DNA of 64,000 nucleotides from Streptomyces sp. NBC_00461. Lineage in GTDB: Bacteria > Actinomycetota > Actinomycetes > Streptomycetales > Streptomycetaceae. The stretch covers positions 1,893,001-1,957,000 of the forward strand of contig NZ_CP107902.1 in the NCBI RefSeq assembly GCF_036013935.1. The letters are read 5' to 3'. The stretch's first letter is position 1; each line of letters begins with the position of its first letter. The translations under genes and the position numbers were made by a program. Shown piece by piece: positions 18,219-26,424 of this stretch. The notes below the pieces were generated by a model. That model saw only the letters and a list, made by a program, of their open reading frames with translations. It searched no databases and was not told the origin of the DNA.

Positions 18219-18260
18219 GTTCTGCTTCACCTTCAAGATCTCAGGACAACCACATCCCCC

Positions 18261-18310
18261 AGGAGCGAGGGGAACTGCGCGACCAGCCACAAACGACCCG
18301 CCCCCGAACT
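18261..18310. repeat. Streptomyces-type GC-rich intergenic repeat, copy C
   Basis: AGGAGCGAGGGGAACTGCGC, then GACCAGCCAC and ACGACCCGC follow the order of copies A and B. It lies upstream of the methyltransferase start and downstream of rplT. Confidence 0.45.
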
Positions 18311-18338
18311 ACTACCGGACCGGGGCTGACAGCAAAGA

Positions 18339-18363
18339 ACCCGCAGGCCTGAAACCTGCGGGT
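18339..18363 (-). terminator. Hairpin after rplT
   Basis: ACCCGCAGG (18339-18347) pairs with CCTGCGGGT (18355-18363) across a 7-nt loop, 32 bp beyond the rplT stop. It likely ends the infC-rpmI-rplT transcript. Confidence 0.65.
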
Positions 18364-18394
18364 CCCTCACATCACGGCTCGAGCCGGTGCAGCG

Positions 18395-18778
18395 TCACGC
18401 GGCCTTCGGCGCGTTGACGTCGGCCGGCAGCGCCTTCTGGGCGACCTCGACCAGCGCGGCGAACGCGGTGGCGTCGTTGACGGCCAGCTCGGCGAGGATC
18501 TTGCGGTCGACCTCGATGTTCGCGGCGTTCAGACCCTGGATGAAGCGGTTGTACGTGATGCCGTTGGCGCGGGCAGCGGCGTTGATGCGCTGGATCCACA
18601 GCCGACGGAAGTCGCCCTTGCGCTTCTTGCGGTCGTTGTAGTTGTAGACCAGCGAGTGGGTGACCTGCTCCTTGGCCTTGCGGTACAGGCGCGAACGCTG
18701 ACCGCGGTAGCCGGAGGCCGCCTCGAGGATCGCCCGGCGCTTCTTGTGGGCGTTGACTGCCCGCTTGACGCGTGCCAC
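18395..18778 (-). CDS. rplT: Ribosomal protein bL20
   Basis: 127 residues, the usual length. An early assembly protein of the 50S subunit that binds 23S rRNA. The N-terminus [18 protein letters not shown] and the segments [37 protein letters not shown] and [16 protein letters not shown] are diagnostic. The GTG start at 18778 is preceded by AAGGAG. It is the last gene of infC-rpmI-rplT. L20 represses this operon in other bacteria, which is relevant to the leader structures noted upstream of infC. Confidence 0.97.
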   Translation of the reverse strand: MARVKRAVNAHKKRRAILEAASGYRGQRSRLYRKAKEQVTHSLVYNYNDRKKRKGDFRRLWIQRINAAARANGITYNRFIQGLNAANIEVDRKILAELAVNDATAFAALVEVAQKALPADVNAPKAA

Positions 18779-18889
18779 TTGTTAACTCCTTGTAGCGGGG
18801 CCGTGGTTGGACTCACACGGCCCGGAAACGATTGGGTCCCGGTCCAGACGTACGGCGCTCGGCGATCGGACGATCAGGCGCCGCTCACG

Positions 18890-19084
18890 TCACTTGCCGA
18901 GAAGCTTCTTGATCTTCTTGGCGTCGCCCGGAGCCATCTCGGCGGTGCCGGTGAGGCGGCGCGTCAGGCGCGACGTCTTGTGCTCGAGGTAGTGGCGCTT
19001 GCCGGCGCGCTCGCGGAGCACCTTGCCGGAGCCGGTGATCTTGAAGCGCTTGCTGGAACCGCTGTGCGACTTGTTCTTCGGCAT
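18890..19084 (-). CDS. rpmI: Ribosomal protein bL35
   Basis: 64 residues from ATG 19084, the normal size ([31 protein letters not shown]). It is a small basic protein of the 50S subunit. GAGGAG stands upstream. It lies 110 nt after infC and 111 nt before rplT, in the conserved order. Confidence 0.97.
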   Translation of the reverse strand: MPKNKSHSGSSKRFKITGSGKVLRERAGKRHYLEHKTSRLTRRLTGTAEMAPGDAKKIKKLLGK

Positions 19085-19194
19085 AGCGCCGTTCTCTCCT
19101 CGTCGGTGGCGCTCCGGTGCCCGGTCGTCAAACCGGGCACGGTGGAGCGTCGCTCTTGTTTCGGTTACGTCCTGGGGACTGCTGCCCCCCGGGA

Positions 19195-19884
19195 TCACGC
19201 CTCGGCGGAAGCCTCGGCAGGAGCCTCGGTCTCCACGGCGTCCTCGGAAGCCTCGACGTGCTCGGCGTCCTCGTGCTCGGACTCCGCGACGTTCTGCGAC
19301 TTGCCGGGGTTGGCCTTGGCGTCGGCCTTGCGGGCTTCCTGCGCCTGGCGGGCCTCGGCCATCGCCTCGGTCTTCTTCTTGTGCGGACCGAGAACCATGA
19401 TCATGTTTCGGCCGTCCTGCTTCGGGTTCGACTCGATGAACCCGAGGTCCTCGACGTCCGTAGCGAGACGCTGCAGCAGTCGGTAGCCCAACTCGGGCCG
19501 GGACTGCTCGCGACCACGGAACATGATCGTGATCTTGACCTTGTCGCCCTGCTTGAGGAACCGGACGACGTGACCCTTTTTGGTGTCATAGTCGTGCGGG
19601 TCGATCTTCGGCCGGAGCTTCATCTCCTTGATGACCGTGTGCGCCTGGTTCTTGCGCGCCTCACGGGCCTTCATGGCCGACTCGTACTTGAACTTCCCGT
19701 AGTCCATGAGCTTGCACACAGGCGGACGGGCGGTTGCCGCCACCTCGACCAGGTCCAGGTCGTACTCCTGCGCAAGCTCCAGTGCCTTGGCCAGCGGGAC
19801 AATGCCCACCTGCTCGCCACTGGGACCGACAAGTCGCACCTCTGGAACGCGAATCCGGTCGTTGATGCGGGGCTCGGCGCTGAT
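19195..19884 (-). CDS. infC: Translation initiation factor IF-3, probable AUC start
   Basis: 229 residues if started at ATC 19884-19882. IF-3 binds the 30S subunit, prevents 50S docking and proofreads the start codon. An N-terminal domain ([37 protein letters not shown]), a lysine-rich linker and a C-terminal domain ([31 protein letters not shown]) are followed by an acidic Ala/Glu tail. A perfect GAGGAGG lies 4 nt before ATC. No in-frame ATG, GTG or TTG lies nearby; the first upstream ATG (20013) sits before a terminator-like hairpin. E. coli infC uses AUU for autoregulation, so a rare start fits the family. Confidence 0.93.
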   Translation of the reverse strand: MSAEPRINDRIRVPEVRLVGPSGEQVGIVPLAKALELAQEYDLDLVEVAATARPPVCKLMDYGKFKYESAMKAREARKNQAHTVIKEMKLRPKIDPHDYDTKKGHVVRFLKQGDKVKITIMFRGREQSRPELGYRLLQRLATDVEDLGFIESNPKQDGRNMIMVLGPHKKKTEAMAEARQAQEARKADAKANPGKSQNVAESEHEDAEHVEASEDAVETEAPAEASAEA

Positions 19885-20200
19885 GGATCCTCCTCGGTTA
19901 GCACCACACGGCGGTCTGGCGGACAGCCGCGTTTTGTCTCTTTCGACAGACCTAACCGCGCCGAAGCACAAAAAATGCCCCGGACGACGATCACAGGCGG
20001 GGCTCCAAAGCACTACCGGAGCACCGCCGCGACAAGTCGCGGGGCGCGCTTTCGGGCGACTCCATCGTCCGTACGGAACGATGGTGGCCGCCTGACCGGG
20101 GTGACCCGCCGTCCCGGAGGACGGTCAGGTGGGAGATCGGAGCCTCCACTTGTGGGCCGGTCACGCGATCTTTCTCAGGGCGTGTCCGGCCGGTCGTCAC
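19885..20200 (-). promoter_or_regulatory. Long structured infC leader
   Basis: From the predicted transcription start near 20197 to the ATC codon there are about 310 nt with no gene. In transcript order: hairpin CCGTCC-loop-GGACGG (20124-20109), an imperfect hairpin with arms CCATCGT/ACGATGG (20084-20062), hairpin CCGCGA-CTTG-TCGCGG (20042-20027) and the GC hairpin plus U-tract at 20003-19970. GCCCCG occurs twice (20046-20041 and 20003-19998) but its complement CGGGGC only once (19982-19977), so alternative pairing is possible. This is the layout of an attenuation leader. Confidence 0.55.
19970..20003 (-). terminator. Intrinsic terminator-like hairpin in the infC leader
   Basis: On the minus strand GCCCCG (20003-19998) pairs with CGGGGC (19982-19977); the next bases are A and six T (19975-19970). 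U-tracts are rare in Streptomyces. It lies about 85 nt before the infC start codon. Confidence 0.6.
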
Positions 20201-20203
20201 ACA

Positions 20204-20233
20204 AGGTTAGCAGCTGCCCGGGGGTGGTGCGAA
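20204..20233 (-). promoter_or_regulatory. Candidate infC promoter
   Basis: On the minus strand TTCGCA (20233-20228) and TAACCT (20209-20204) are separated by 18 bp, a fair match to the housekeeping sigma factor. Start of transcription expected near 20197. Confidence 0.45.
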
Positions 20234-20264
20234 CCGTCGTGCACCGGGGCCTACGCTGTGGGGC

Positions 20265-20624
20265 ATGAGTGACACCCCTCCTGAGTCCCCCACCGACTTC
20301 GACGCCATGACCCGCGACATCGCCGAGGTCCCCGCCGTCGAGGTGATCGTGACCGTCGCCGTGAACCTGATGAGCGCCGCCGCGGTGAAGCTCGGTCTGA
20401 CCGAGGAGGGCGACAAGTACAAGGACCTGGACGAGGCGCGCAAGCTGGTGACCGCGCTGGCCGGCCTGCTGGACGCGAGCGCGACCGAGATCAGCTCGTT
20501 CCACGCGGCGCCGCTGCGCGACGGCCTGAAGTCGCTGCAGCTGGCCTTCCGCGAGGCGTCCCTCGTCCCGGACGAGCCGGGCCAGGGCCCGGGCGAGAAG
20601 TACACCGGCCCGATCTACGGCTAG
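20265..20624 (+). CDS. DUF1844 family protein
   Basis: 119 residues, helical, cytosolic. VEVIVTVAVNLMSAAAVKLGL and LDEARKLVTALAGLL match DUF1844, a conserved actinobacterial protein found next to infC and of unknown function. TACGCT (20252-20257) ends 7 nt before ATG 20265 with no ribosome-binding site, so the message is probably leaderless. It diverges from infC with the two promoters about 45 bp apart. Confidence 0.88.
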   Translation: MSDTPPESPTDFDAMTRDIAEVPAVEVIVTVAVNLMSAAAVKLGLTEEGDKYKDLDEARKLVTALAGLLDASATEISSFHAAPLRDGLKSLQLAFREASLVPDEPGQGPGEKYTGPIYG

Positions 20625-20634
20625 TCCGCCGGCG

Positions 20635-21423
20635 TCACGACGAATCCGAGCGTACGTACAAGGGCTCGCCCGGTGGCGTCGCCCCGGCCGGCAGCAGTGC
20701 CAGGTCGAGGCCGCGCACCAGGCGGGCCCTCAGCGTTTCGTCGGCGGCGAGGCGTTCGGCGACGGCGCGGGCGGCCTCGGCGGGTGCGGCGGCCTGATCG
20801 AGTACGAGGGCGAGGGTGCCGTCGGCCTGTCCGGGCCCGAGGTGGGCGCGCAGGACGGCGGGTTCGGCGGCGACCGCGCTCCGCACGGCTTCCTGTACGG
20901 CGGGGTCGGCGAGGGGGTCGGTCGTTGTACGCCCCTCGGCGAGGGCCAGCAGCGCGGGCCCGGTCAGCTCGAACGGCACCGGCCCCGACAGGTCCAGCAC
21001 CACCGTGTCCGCCTTCTCGTGCGCGGCGGCCTGCAGCGCCTGGTGCAGGGGCACGGCGACAGGGCGGGCCGCCGGGTCCCAGCGGGCCAGCGAGTCGGTG
21101 GAGGTGAAGGCCGGCAGGGCGGTGCGGGATCCGGCCTTGAGGGTCGGCACGGCCATGTCGCTGGTCTTCTCGCGGCGCAGCCCGCCCCCCCGTCTCCCAC
21201 CACCACCCTTCCAAGGAGCTTCGCCCCCCTCCTCACTGTCCTCCTCGACCTCGCCGAGGACGGCCACGACCGGGACGAGCAGTCGGGCGCCCTTGAGGGC
21301 CTCCAGGACGGGGCCCACGGCGGTGCGGTCCTCGGCCCAGGCGGTGAGCGCGGCGCTCAGCCGGGGGTCGGCGGTGCCGTCGTCGTCGGAGAAGCCGGAG
21401 TCGGGAATGTTCTTGTTCGCCAC
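20635..21423 (-). CDS. SseB family protein with a glycine/acid-rich insert
   Basis: 262 residues from GTG 21423. TAGGGT (21437-21432) is 8 nt upstream of it, fitting a leaderless message; GTG 21429 is only 2 nt from that hexamer. SseB N-terminal domain (AALTAWAEDRTAVGPVLEALKGARLLVPVV), then TSDMAVPTLKAGSRTALPAFTS typical of the family, and a C-terminal SseB-like domain. Between them a stretch of about 20 residues (EEDSEEGGEAPWKGGGGRRG) looks inserted and low-complexity. SseB proteins accompany secretion systems in some bacteria; the role here is unknown. Convergent with DUF1844 (10-bp gap). Confidence 0.8.
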   Translation of the reverse strand: MANKNIPDSGFSDDDGTADPRLSAALTAWAEDRTAVGPVLEALKGARLLVPVVAVLGEVEEDSEEGGEAPWKGGGGRRGGGLRREKTSDMAVPTLKAGSRTALPAFTSTDSLARWDPAARPVAVPLHQALQAAAHEKADTVVLDLSGPVPFELTGPALLALAEGRTTTDPLADPAVQEAVRSAVAAEPAVLRAHLGPGQADGTLALVLDQAAAPAEAARAVAERLAADETLRARLVRGLDLALLPAGATPPGEPLYVRSDSS

Positions 21424-21583
21424 GGTCACTGACCCTATCGGGCGGATATCGGCAGGATGCTGCTGGGCTTGTGCGGCTCCGGAAACCGTTGGTTCACAGC
21501 CTTCACGGCTTTCTCAGCATCTCCTGACACACATCTAACTTTCGCCTAACGGCGCGCACAGTCCACGCCCCGAGCATCGCGGC

Positions 21584-22558
21584 ATGGAGTCCTCCAGAGC
21601 CCGCCGAATCCGCCGCGCTCGTCCGTCCAGGACGCGCCCCCTGCTCTGCACGGCGCTCGCCGTCGTGGCCGTCGTGGGCGGTACGGCCGCCGGGACCGTC
21701 TACGTGAAGGCTCAGGCGCACTCCGGTGCGGGCCCCGTATCGTCGTCGGCCACGGCGGACAGGGAGGAATCGGTGGAACCTGTGGCTCAGCCGACGGTGG
21801 ACCACGCGGCGGTGCTGGCCGGGGCGATGCGGTCGATGTCCGTCGAGAGCCACGCCGAGGTGTCGGTGGCGGTGCTGGACCTGGACTCGGGGGCGAGCGC
21901 CTCGTACGGGGACGGTGCCTTCGACACGGCGAGCATCGTCAAGGTCGACATCCTGGCGACGCTGCTGCTGCAGGCGCAGGACGCGGGCCGGCACCTGACG
22001 GCGAGCGAGATGTCGTACGCCACCACGATGATCGAGAACAGCGACAACGACTCCGCGTCCGCCCTGTGGCGGATCATCGGCGAGGCGGACGGGCTCGACG
22101 CCGCGAACGAGCGTCTCGGTCTCACGGACACGGAGGGCGGCGACGGCATGCTGTGGGGTCTGACGCAGACCACGGCCGCCGATCAACTCACCTTGCTGAA
22201 GCAGGTGTTCGGGGACGACTCCCAGCTGGGTGAGGCCTCGCGGACGTATCTGCAGGGGCTGATGGGGCAGGTGGCAGCCGACCAGCACTGGGGCGTGTCG
22301 GCCGCGGCCGACGGTTCCGCGTGGGCGCTGAAGAACGGCTGGCTGGCCCGCAGCACGACCGGGCTGTGGGACATCAACAGCATCGGGCGGGTGACGGTGG
22401 ACGGCCGCGACTGTCTGGTGACGGTGCTGTCGAAGGGCAACTCGACCAAGGAGAAGGGGATTTCACTGGTCGAGACGGCGGCGAAGGCGGCGGTCGACAC
22501 GCTGGCCGGGACCCGCGCGACCTCGACCGCCTCCGCGTCCCCCTCCGCCGCCCGATAG
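21584..22558 (+). CDS. Class A beta-lactamase-like serine hydrolase, membrane-anchored
   Basis: 324 residues. A basic N-terminus and one hydrophobic segment (about 22-42) export or anchor it. The extracytoplasmic domain has the SxxK motif in SIVK (active Ser followed by Lys), SDN in NSDND, and KNG in place of the usual KTG. Length and order fit class A beta-lactamases and DD-peptidases. KNG and the absence of a clear omega-loop ExxxN make a true beta-lactamase uncertain; a cell-wall hydrolase is equally possible. It diverges from sseB. Confidence 0.82.
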   Translation: MESSRARRIRRARPSRTRPLLCTALAVVAVVGGTAAGTVYVKAQAHSGAGPVSSSATADREESVEPVAQPTVDHAAVLAGAMRSMSVESHAEVSVAVLDLDSGASASYGDGAFDTASIVKVDILATLLLQAQDAGRHLTASEMSYATTMIENSDNDSASALWRIIGEADGLDAANERLGLTDTEGGDGMLWGLTQTTAADQLTLLKQVFGDDSQLGEASRTYLQGLMGQVAADQHWGVSAAADGSAWALKNGWLARSTTGLWDINSIGRVTVDGRDCLVTVLSKGNSTKEKGISLVETAAKAAVDTLAGTRATSTASASPSAAR

Positions 22559-22602
22559 CGGGCCGGTGGCGGGTCGGTGGCGGGTCGGTGGCGGGTTGGC
22601 GG

Positions 22603-23805
22603 CTAGAAGTCCTCGAAGCGTCTGCGGCGGCCGCGCCACAGGACGACCGCCGCGACGAGCAGGACCCCGCCGAGGCTGCCCGCGAGTGGGGCGGCCCAGC
22701 CGCTGGTGTCGTCGCCGGACTCGGCGGCGTCCGGGCCGGAGCCGAAGTACCTGTCGCCGTACGACGCCGCCTGCAGGCCCTCCGGCTTGAGGCGGCCGGC
22801 CGCCTTGATGGCGGCGGCCGGGTCGATGAGGCCGAAGCCGCGCGAGTCGTCGCGGCCGCCGGCGGGGGCGTTGCGCGCGGTGTCCTCGAGGAGCTGCTTG
22901 ATCTGGGCGGGGGTCAGCCCAGGGTGGGCGGCCTTGATGAGCGCCACCGCGCCCGAGACGAACGCCGAGGCTGCACTGGTCCCCCACCCCTCGTAGTACT
23001 TGTGGTCGGGGTCGGCGATGACGATGTCGACGCCTGGGGCGCTGACGGTGGCGTACCAGCGGCGGGTGGAGAACGAGGCGCGGGTGCCGAAGCGGTCGAC
23101 GGCGGTCGCGGCGATGACACCCGGGTAGGCGGCCGGATAGGAGACGTGGTCGCCCTTGTCGCCGCCGTTGCCCGCCGAGGCGACGATGGTCACGCCCTTC
23201 TTGAGCGCGTACTGGACCGCCTCGTCCTCGGCGGGTTCGGGGTGCGCGGAGGCGGAGTCGTCGCCGAGGGAGAGGTTGATGACGTCGACGCCGTGGTCGG
23301 CGGCCCAGCGGATGCCTTCGGCGAGGGCGTTGCCGCGGGTGGAGCGGGCCTTGCTGCGGGCCGAGTCGCCGTCCTCCAGGATCACGCGGACGGGGAGGAC
23401 CTTGGCCTCCGGGGCGATGCCCATCACGCCCTCGTCGTCGCCGGGGCCGTGTCCGTGCCCGGCGATGATCCCGGCCATGGCGGTCCCGTGCCGGGCCCAC
23501 GCCCGGTCTCCCTGCTTCGCCCCGAAGCCGATCATGTCCTTGGTGGGCAGGACGTTCCCGACGAGGTCGGGATGGTCGGCCTCGACGCCGGTGTCGAGGA
23601 CGGCGACGGTGATGCCCTTGCCCTTGGTGGTCTGCCAGGCCCGCTGGGTGTGCATGGCGTCGAGGGCCCACTGCTGGGCCCGTATGCCGTCGGCGTGCGC
23701 GACGGCGGGCGGGACGAGGGCCAGAGAGGCGGCGAGGAGGACACTCACCGCTCCGACACGGTGCCTGGCTCCGCTGCTGCTCTTCGCTCGGATACGGCGC
23801 TTCAC
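22603..23805 (-). CDS. Mycosin-type subtilisin protease (type VII secretion-associated)
   Basis: 400 residues. A signal peptide (about 1-40, cut after AHA) is followed by a subtilase domain with the complete triad: Asp71 in VLDTG, His106 in RHGTAM, Ser277 in GTSAASAF. Near the C-terminus, a linker (DAAESGDDTSG) precedes one membrane helix (about 370-390) and a cytosolic RGRRRRFEDF tail. This is the MycP layout: the protease faces the outside, anchored by its tail. GTG 23805 overlaps the stop of the upstream gene as GTGA, with GGAG before it. No esx/ecc genes lie nearby, so it is an orphan copy. Confidence 0.9.
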   Translation of the reverse strand: MKRRIRAKSSSGARHRVGAVSVLLAASLALVPPAVAHADGIRAQQWALDAMHTQRAWQTTKGKGITVAVLDTGVEADHPDLVGNVLPTKDMIGFGAKQGDRAWARHGTAMAGIIAGHGHGPGDDEGVMGIAPEAKVLPVRVILEDGDSARSKARSTRGNALAEGIRWAADHGVDVINLSLGDDSASAHPEPAEDEAVQYALKKGVTIVASAGNGGDKGDHVSYPAAYPGVIAATAVDRFGTRASFSTRRWYATVSAPGVDIVIADPDHKYYEGWGTSAASAFVSGAVALIKAAHPGLTPAQIKQLLEDTARNAPAGGRDDSRGFGLIDPAAAIKAAGRLKPEGLQAASYGDRYFGSGPDAAESGDDTSGWAAPLAGSLGGVLLVAAVVLWRGRRRRFEDF

Positions 23806-26147
23806 GAGGGCTTCTCCGTGGGCGAGGTGACGTCTTTGCGCAGGGCCCGTTCGATGCGGTCTGCGAGGCCCTGGGCCTCGTTGCCGAGGCCGGCCTGGGC
23901 GGGGGCCGAGGTGGCGCCGGACTGGATGGCCTGCTCGGCGGAGAGCGGCGTGTCGACACTGCGGCCGTCGGCCCAGCCGGAGACGGCGTAGACGACGACC
24001 GGGGCGTCGGTGAGCACGGAGATGGTCCACGAGGCGCGCTGCTTGGTGCCGAAGCGGGCGGCGGCGGTGTCCTTCGCCGCGTAGGGGCGGGGCATGAGGT
24101 CGGTGCGGCTGCCGAGGCCCTCCTTCTGGAAGCGCTTGGCGAGGGCGTCCATGGATGCGGCGTCGGCGTCGGTGAACAGGAGGCCGACGGTGGTGACGAA
24201 GCTCTGGGTGGCGTCGGTGTAGGTGGCGCGGAGGAGACGTTGGCAGCCGGCGGGTGCGAGGGCCTTCTTCAGCAGCGGGTCGAAGGCGTCCTTGCATCCG
24301 CTGTCCGGTGCGACGGCGACGCGTGTCCAGGTCCGGTCGGCGCCGCCGGGCCCGGCGCCGGTGCCCTCCACGGTCGGCGGGAACAAACGGTCCACGGGCA
24401 CGCTGTGCCACAGACTTCCGGCCGATGCGAACGTGTCCCGCGCGCCGCCGTCCCCCGAGTCCCCCACCAGCCAACTGCCGGTCGCGGCACCGCCGATGAG
24501 CCCGACGCCGAGCACGAGACAGGCGGCGACGGCGGCGGTACGCGGCCGCACCCGCCGAGCGAGCGGCCGCGGCCGGGCGTGCTCGTCGTACCCCTCGGGC
24601 TCCGCGAACGACACCACGGGCCGCCCGACCCCCAGCGTCCCACCGGGCACCATCGGAGCACTCCAGGAGAGAGCGGGATCGGGCCCTGCGCCCACACCGG
24701 GACCCGGAGGCCGTGGCGCGTCGGTCGGGTTGAGAGTGGGGCCGGGGGTGGAGTTCGGGCGGGCGGTCGGCATGGGCGGTACGGCCGGGTCGGGCCGGGT
24801 GCTCGTTGCCGACGGCGCAGTGGCGCCGGGGCGCCGAAGAGGAGCGGTGGCCGCCGAGCCGGACTCGGACCTGGGCGGCGTGGCCGAACCGGGCCCATGG
24901 CCGGGATCGGCGGGCGCGGAGGCGGGGCGGGCGCCCGGCATCGGCGGCGCCGCCGAGTCAGCGTGCCGAACTGGATCGGTGGGGGCGGGAGTTGGCGTCC
25001 CCTGGGCTGTGGCCGAGGGGGCGGAGGCATCCGGTCTCGCCGAGGCGGCCGAGCCGGTCGAACCGGAGCGGAAACCCGGACGGGATTCCGGCACGGGTGG
25101 GGCGGCCGTACCCGGGCGGCGGAGCGGGTGGGCCGACGTAGGAACGCGGCCGGTGTCCGGCATGGCGGGCGGGGCGGCCGGACGGGCAGGTACCTCGGGC
25201 GGGGTCTCCGGGCGGATGGGCCGCAAGCGCCTGGTGGTCTCCTGGGCCGTTTCCGCGGGGGCGCTCGTGGGGCGGGGCGGCGGCGTGGGGCGGTGGCTCG
25301 GACGTGGCGGTACGACGCTGCCCGGCGCGCTCGTACCGGCGGCGCCGCGCGCGGTCCTACCGGCCGTGGCCTGTGGATTCGTACCGTCGGCGCCCCGCAC
25401 CGTGGTGCCGGCGGCGGCCTGCGCGGGCGTGGCGTCGGCGGTCCGCCCAGTGGTCGCGGCGCCGTCGCTGCGTGTCTCGCGGCCGGTCGCCGGAGGTGCG
25501 TCCGGGAAACGGGCCGAGGCCTGCGGCGGGGGCGCGGGCAGCGGACCGGCGTCTCGCGCGGAGGGCACACGGAGGTTCGGGAAGTGGGGACGGGTGTCCG
25601 GGGAGCCGACCGGGATGCCGTCCGGATCGGCCGCCGGGCTGGGGCGGCGCGACGAGTCCGCGGGGGCGTCGGAACGCAGTTCAGCCTCACCATCGAACCG
25701 AGACGGCCGGCCGGCATCACCGTCGCCGTCGTCGGCCGGCCCGGCGGTGTCGGCCTCGGTGATCGGACGGGACGGCGAGACGCCGTCCGAGTTGCTGCCC
25801 GCTCGGGACGTCGGGCCGCCGTCGGCTGCGCCGCCGCCCCATGGCCAGGGCTCCCCATCGCTTCCGCGGCCGCTCCACGGCGACCAGCCCTCGTCCGCGG
25901 CCTCACGCTCGTTGCGAGGCGGGGAGGGGGTGGGCGTGGGGCGGCGGGGGGCGAACGCGTTGAAGGGTTCCGAGCCGCGCCAGGGGGACCACACGCCGGT
26001 GGACTCGGCGGTCGAGTCCAGCGTGGGGTCGGTGTCGGGCGGGGGCGCGGTGGTCTCCTGTGGTTGCCGGTCCGCCGGGCCCTGGCCGACCGGCGGGGGC
26101 TGGGGCGGGCGCGGTGGGATGGAGGCGTGCTGCGCGTCCGTGCTCAT
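23802..26147 (-). CDS. Single-pass membrane protein with very long Pro/Ala/Thr-rich cytoplasmic arm
   Basis: 781 residues. Residues 1 to about 535 are low-complexity, rich in P, A, T, S, R and G, with repeated PRP, RRPG and TAPP patterns and two WSPW motifs (about 52 and 92). One membrane helix follows (about 536-557, AAVAACLVLGVGLIGGAATG), then an extracytoplasmic domain of about 220 residues with two Cys (SGCKDAF, PAGCQRL) that could form a disulfide. The C-terminus is charged. It is translationally coupled to the mycosin gene (GTGA), so the two products probably act together at the membrane. I recognise no family for the outer domain. Confidence 0.75.
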   Translation of the reverse strand: MSTDAQHASIPPRPPQPPPVGQGPADRQPQETTAPPPDTDPTLDSTAESTGVWSPWRGSEPFNAFAPRRPTPTPSPPRNEREAADEGWSPWSGRGSDGEPWPWGGGAADGGPTSRAGSNSDGVSPSRPITEADTAGPADDGDGDAGRPSRFDGEAELRSDAPADSSRRPSPAADPDGIPVGSPDTRPHFPNLRVPSARDAGPLPAPPPQASARFPDAPPATGRETRSDGAATTGRTADATPAQAAAGTTVRGADGTNPQATAGRTARGAAGTSAPGSVVPPRPSHRPTPPPRPTSAPAETAQETTRRLRPIRPETPPEVPARPAAPPAMPDTGRVPTSAHPLRRPGTAAPPVPESRPGFRSGSTGSAASARPDASAPSATAQGTPTPAPTDPVRHADSAAPPMPGARPASAPADPGHGPGSATPPRSESGSAATAPLRRPGATAPSATSTRPDPAVPPMPTARPNSTPGPTLNPTDAPRPPGPGVGAGPDPALSWSAPMVPGGTLGVGRPVVSFAEPEGYDEHARPRPLARRVRPRTAAVAACLVLGVGLIGGAATGSWLVGDSGDGGARDTFASAGSLWHSVPVDRLFPPTVEGTGAGPGGADRTWTRVAVAPDSGCKDAFDPLLKKALAPAGCQRLLRATYTDATQSFVTTVGLLFTDADAASMDALAKRFQKEGLGSRTDLMPRPYAAKDTAAARFGTKQRASWTISVLTDAPVVVYAVSGWADGRSVDTPLSAEQAIQSGATSAPAQAGLGNEAQGLADRIERALRKDVTSPTEKPS

Positions 26148-26424
26148 GCACCCCCCGTTTCCTCGCGCCCGGGCCGACTACCTGTACGCGGGCCGTCGTC
26201 CTTGCGCTCAACCGCTCGGCGCCGGATCTGTCCGTCCCGGACACGCATACCCGTACGGATGGACCGGCATCCAGGTGCGGGATGTGCAGCCGTGGTCGTT
26301 CCGCCGTACGTGCGCGTCACTCTACGGGTTGCCCCCGCCGGAACGGGAACCAGTCCACGAGCCCGGGGCATCTGCCCGGAACGTCCCCCTACCCTGCGGT
26401 AATCCTGTCTGGCAGGCTTCATTC
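26148..26424. other. 277-bp divergent intergenic region
   Basis: Separates the mycosin operon (minus) from the aldolase gene (plus). TACCCT (26390-26395) could be a -10 for the plus gene. No gene, terminator or clear operator is seen. Confidence 0.4.

Noticed and set aside
24240..26402. A 720-codon plus-strand frame opposite the Pro-rich membrane protein
   Set aside because: Gly/Arg-rich shadow of the low-complexity region; the minus-strand frame has a signal-anchor helix, a folded domain and coupling to the mycosin.
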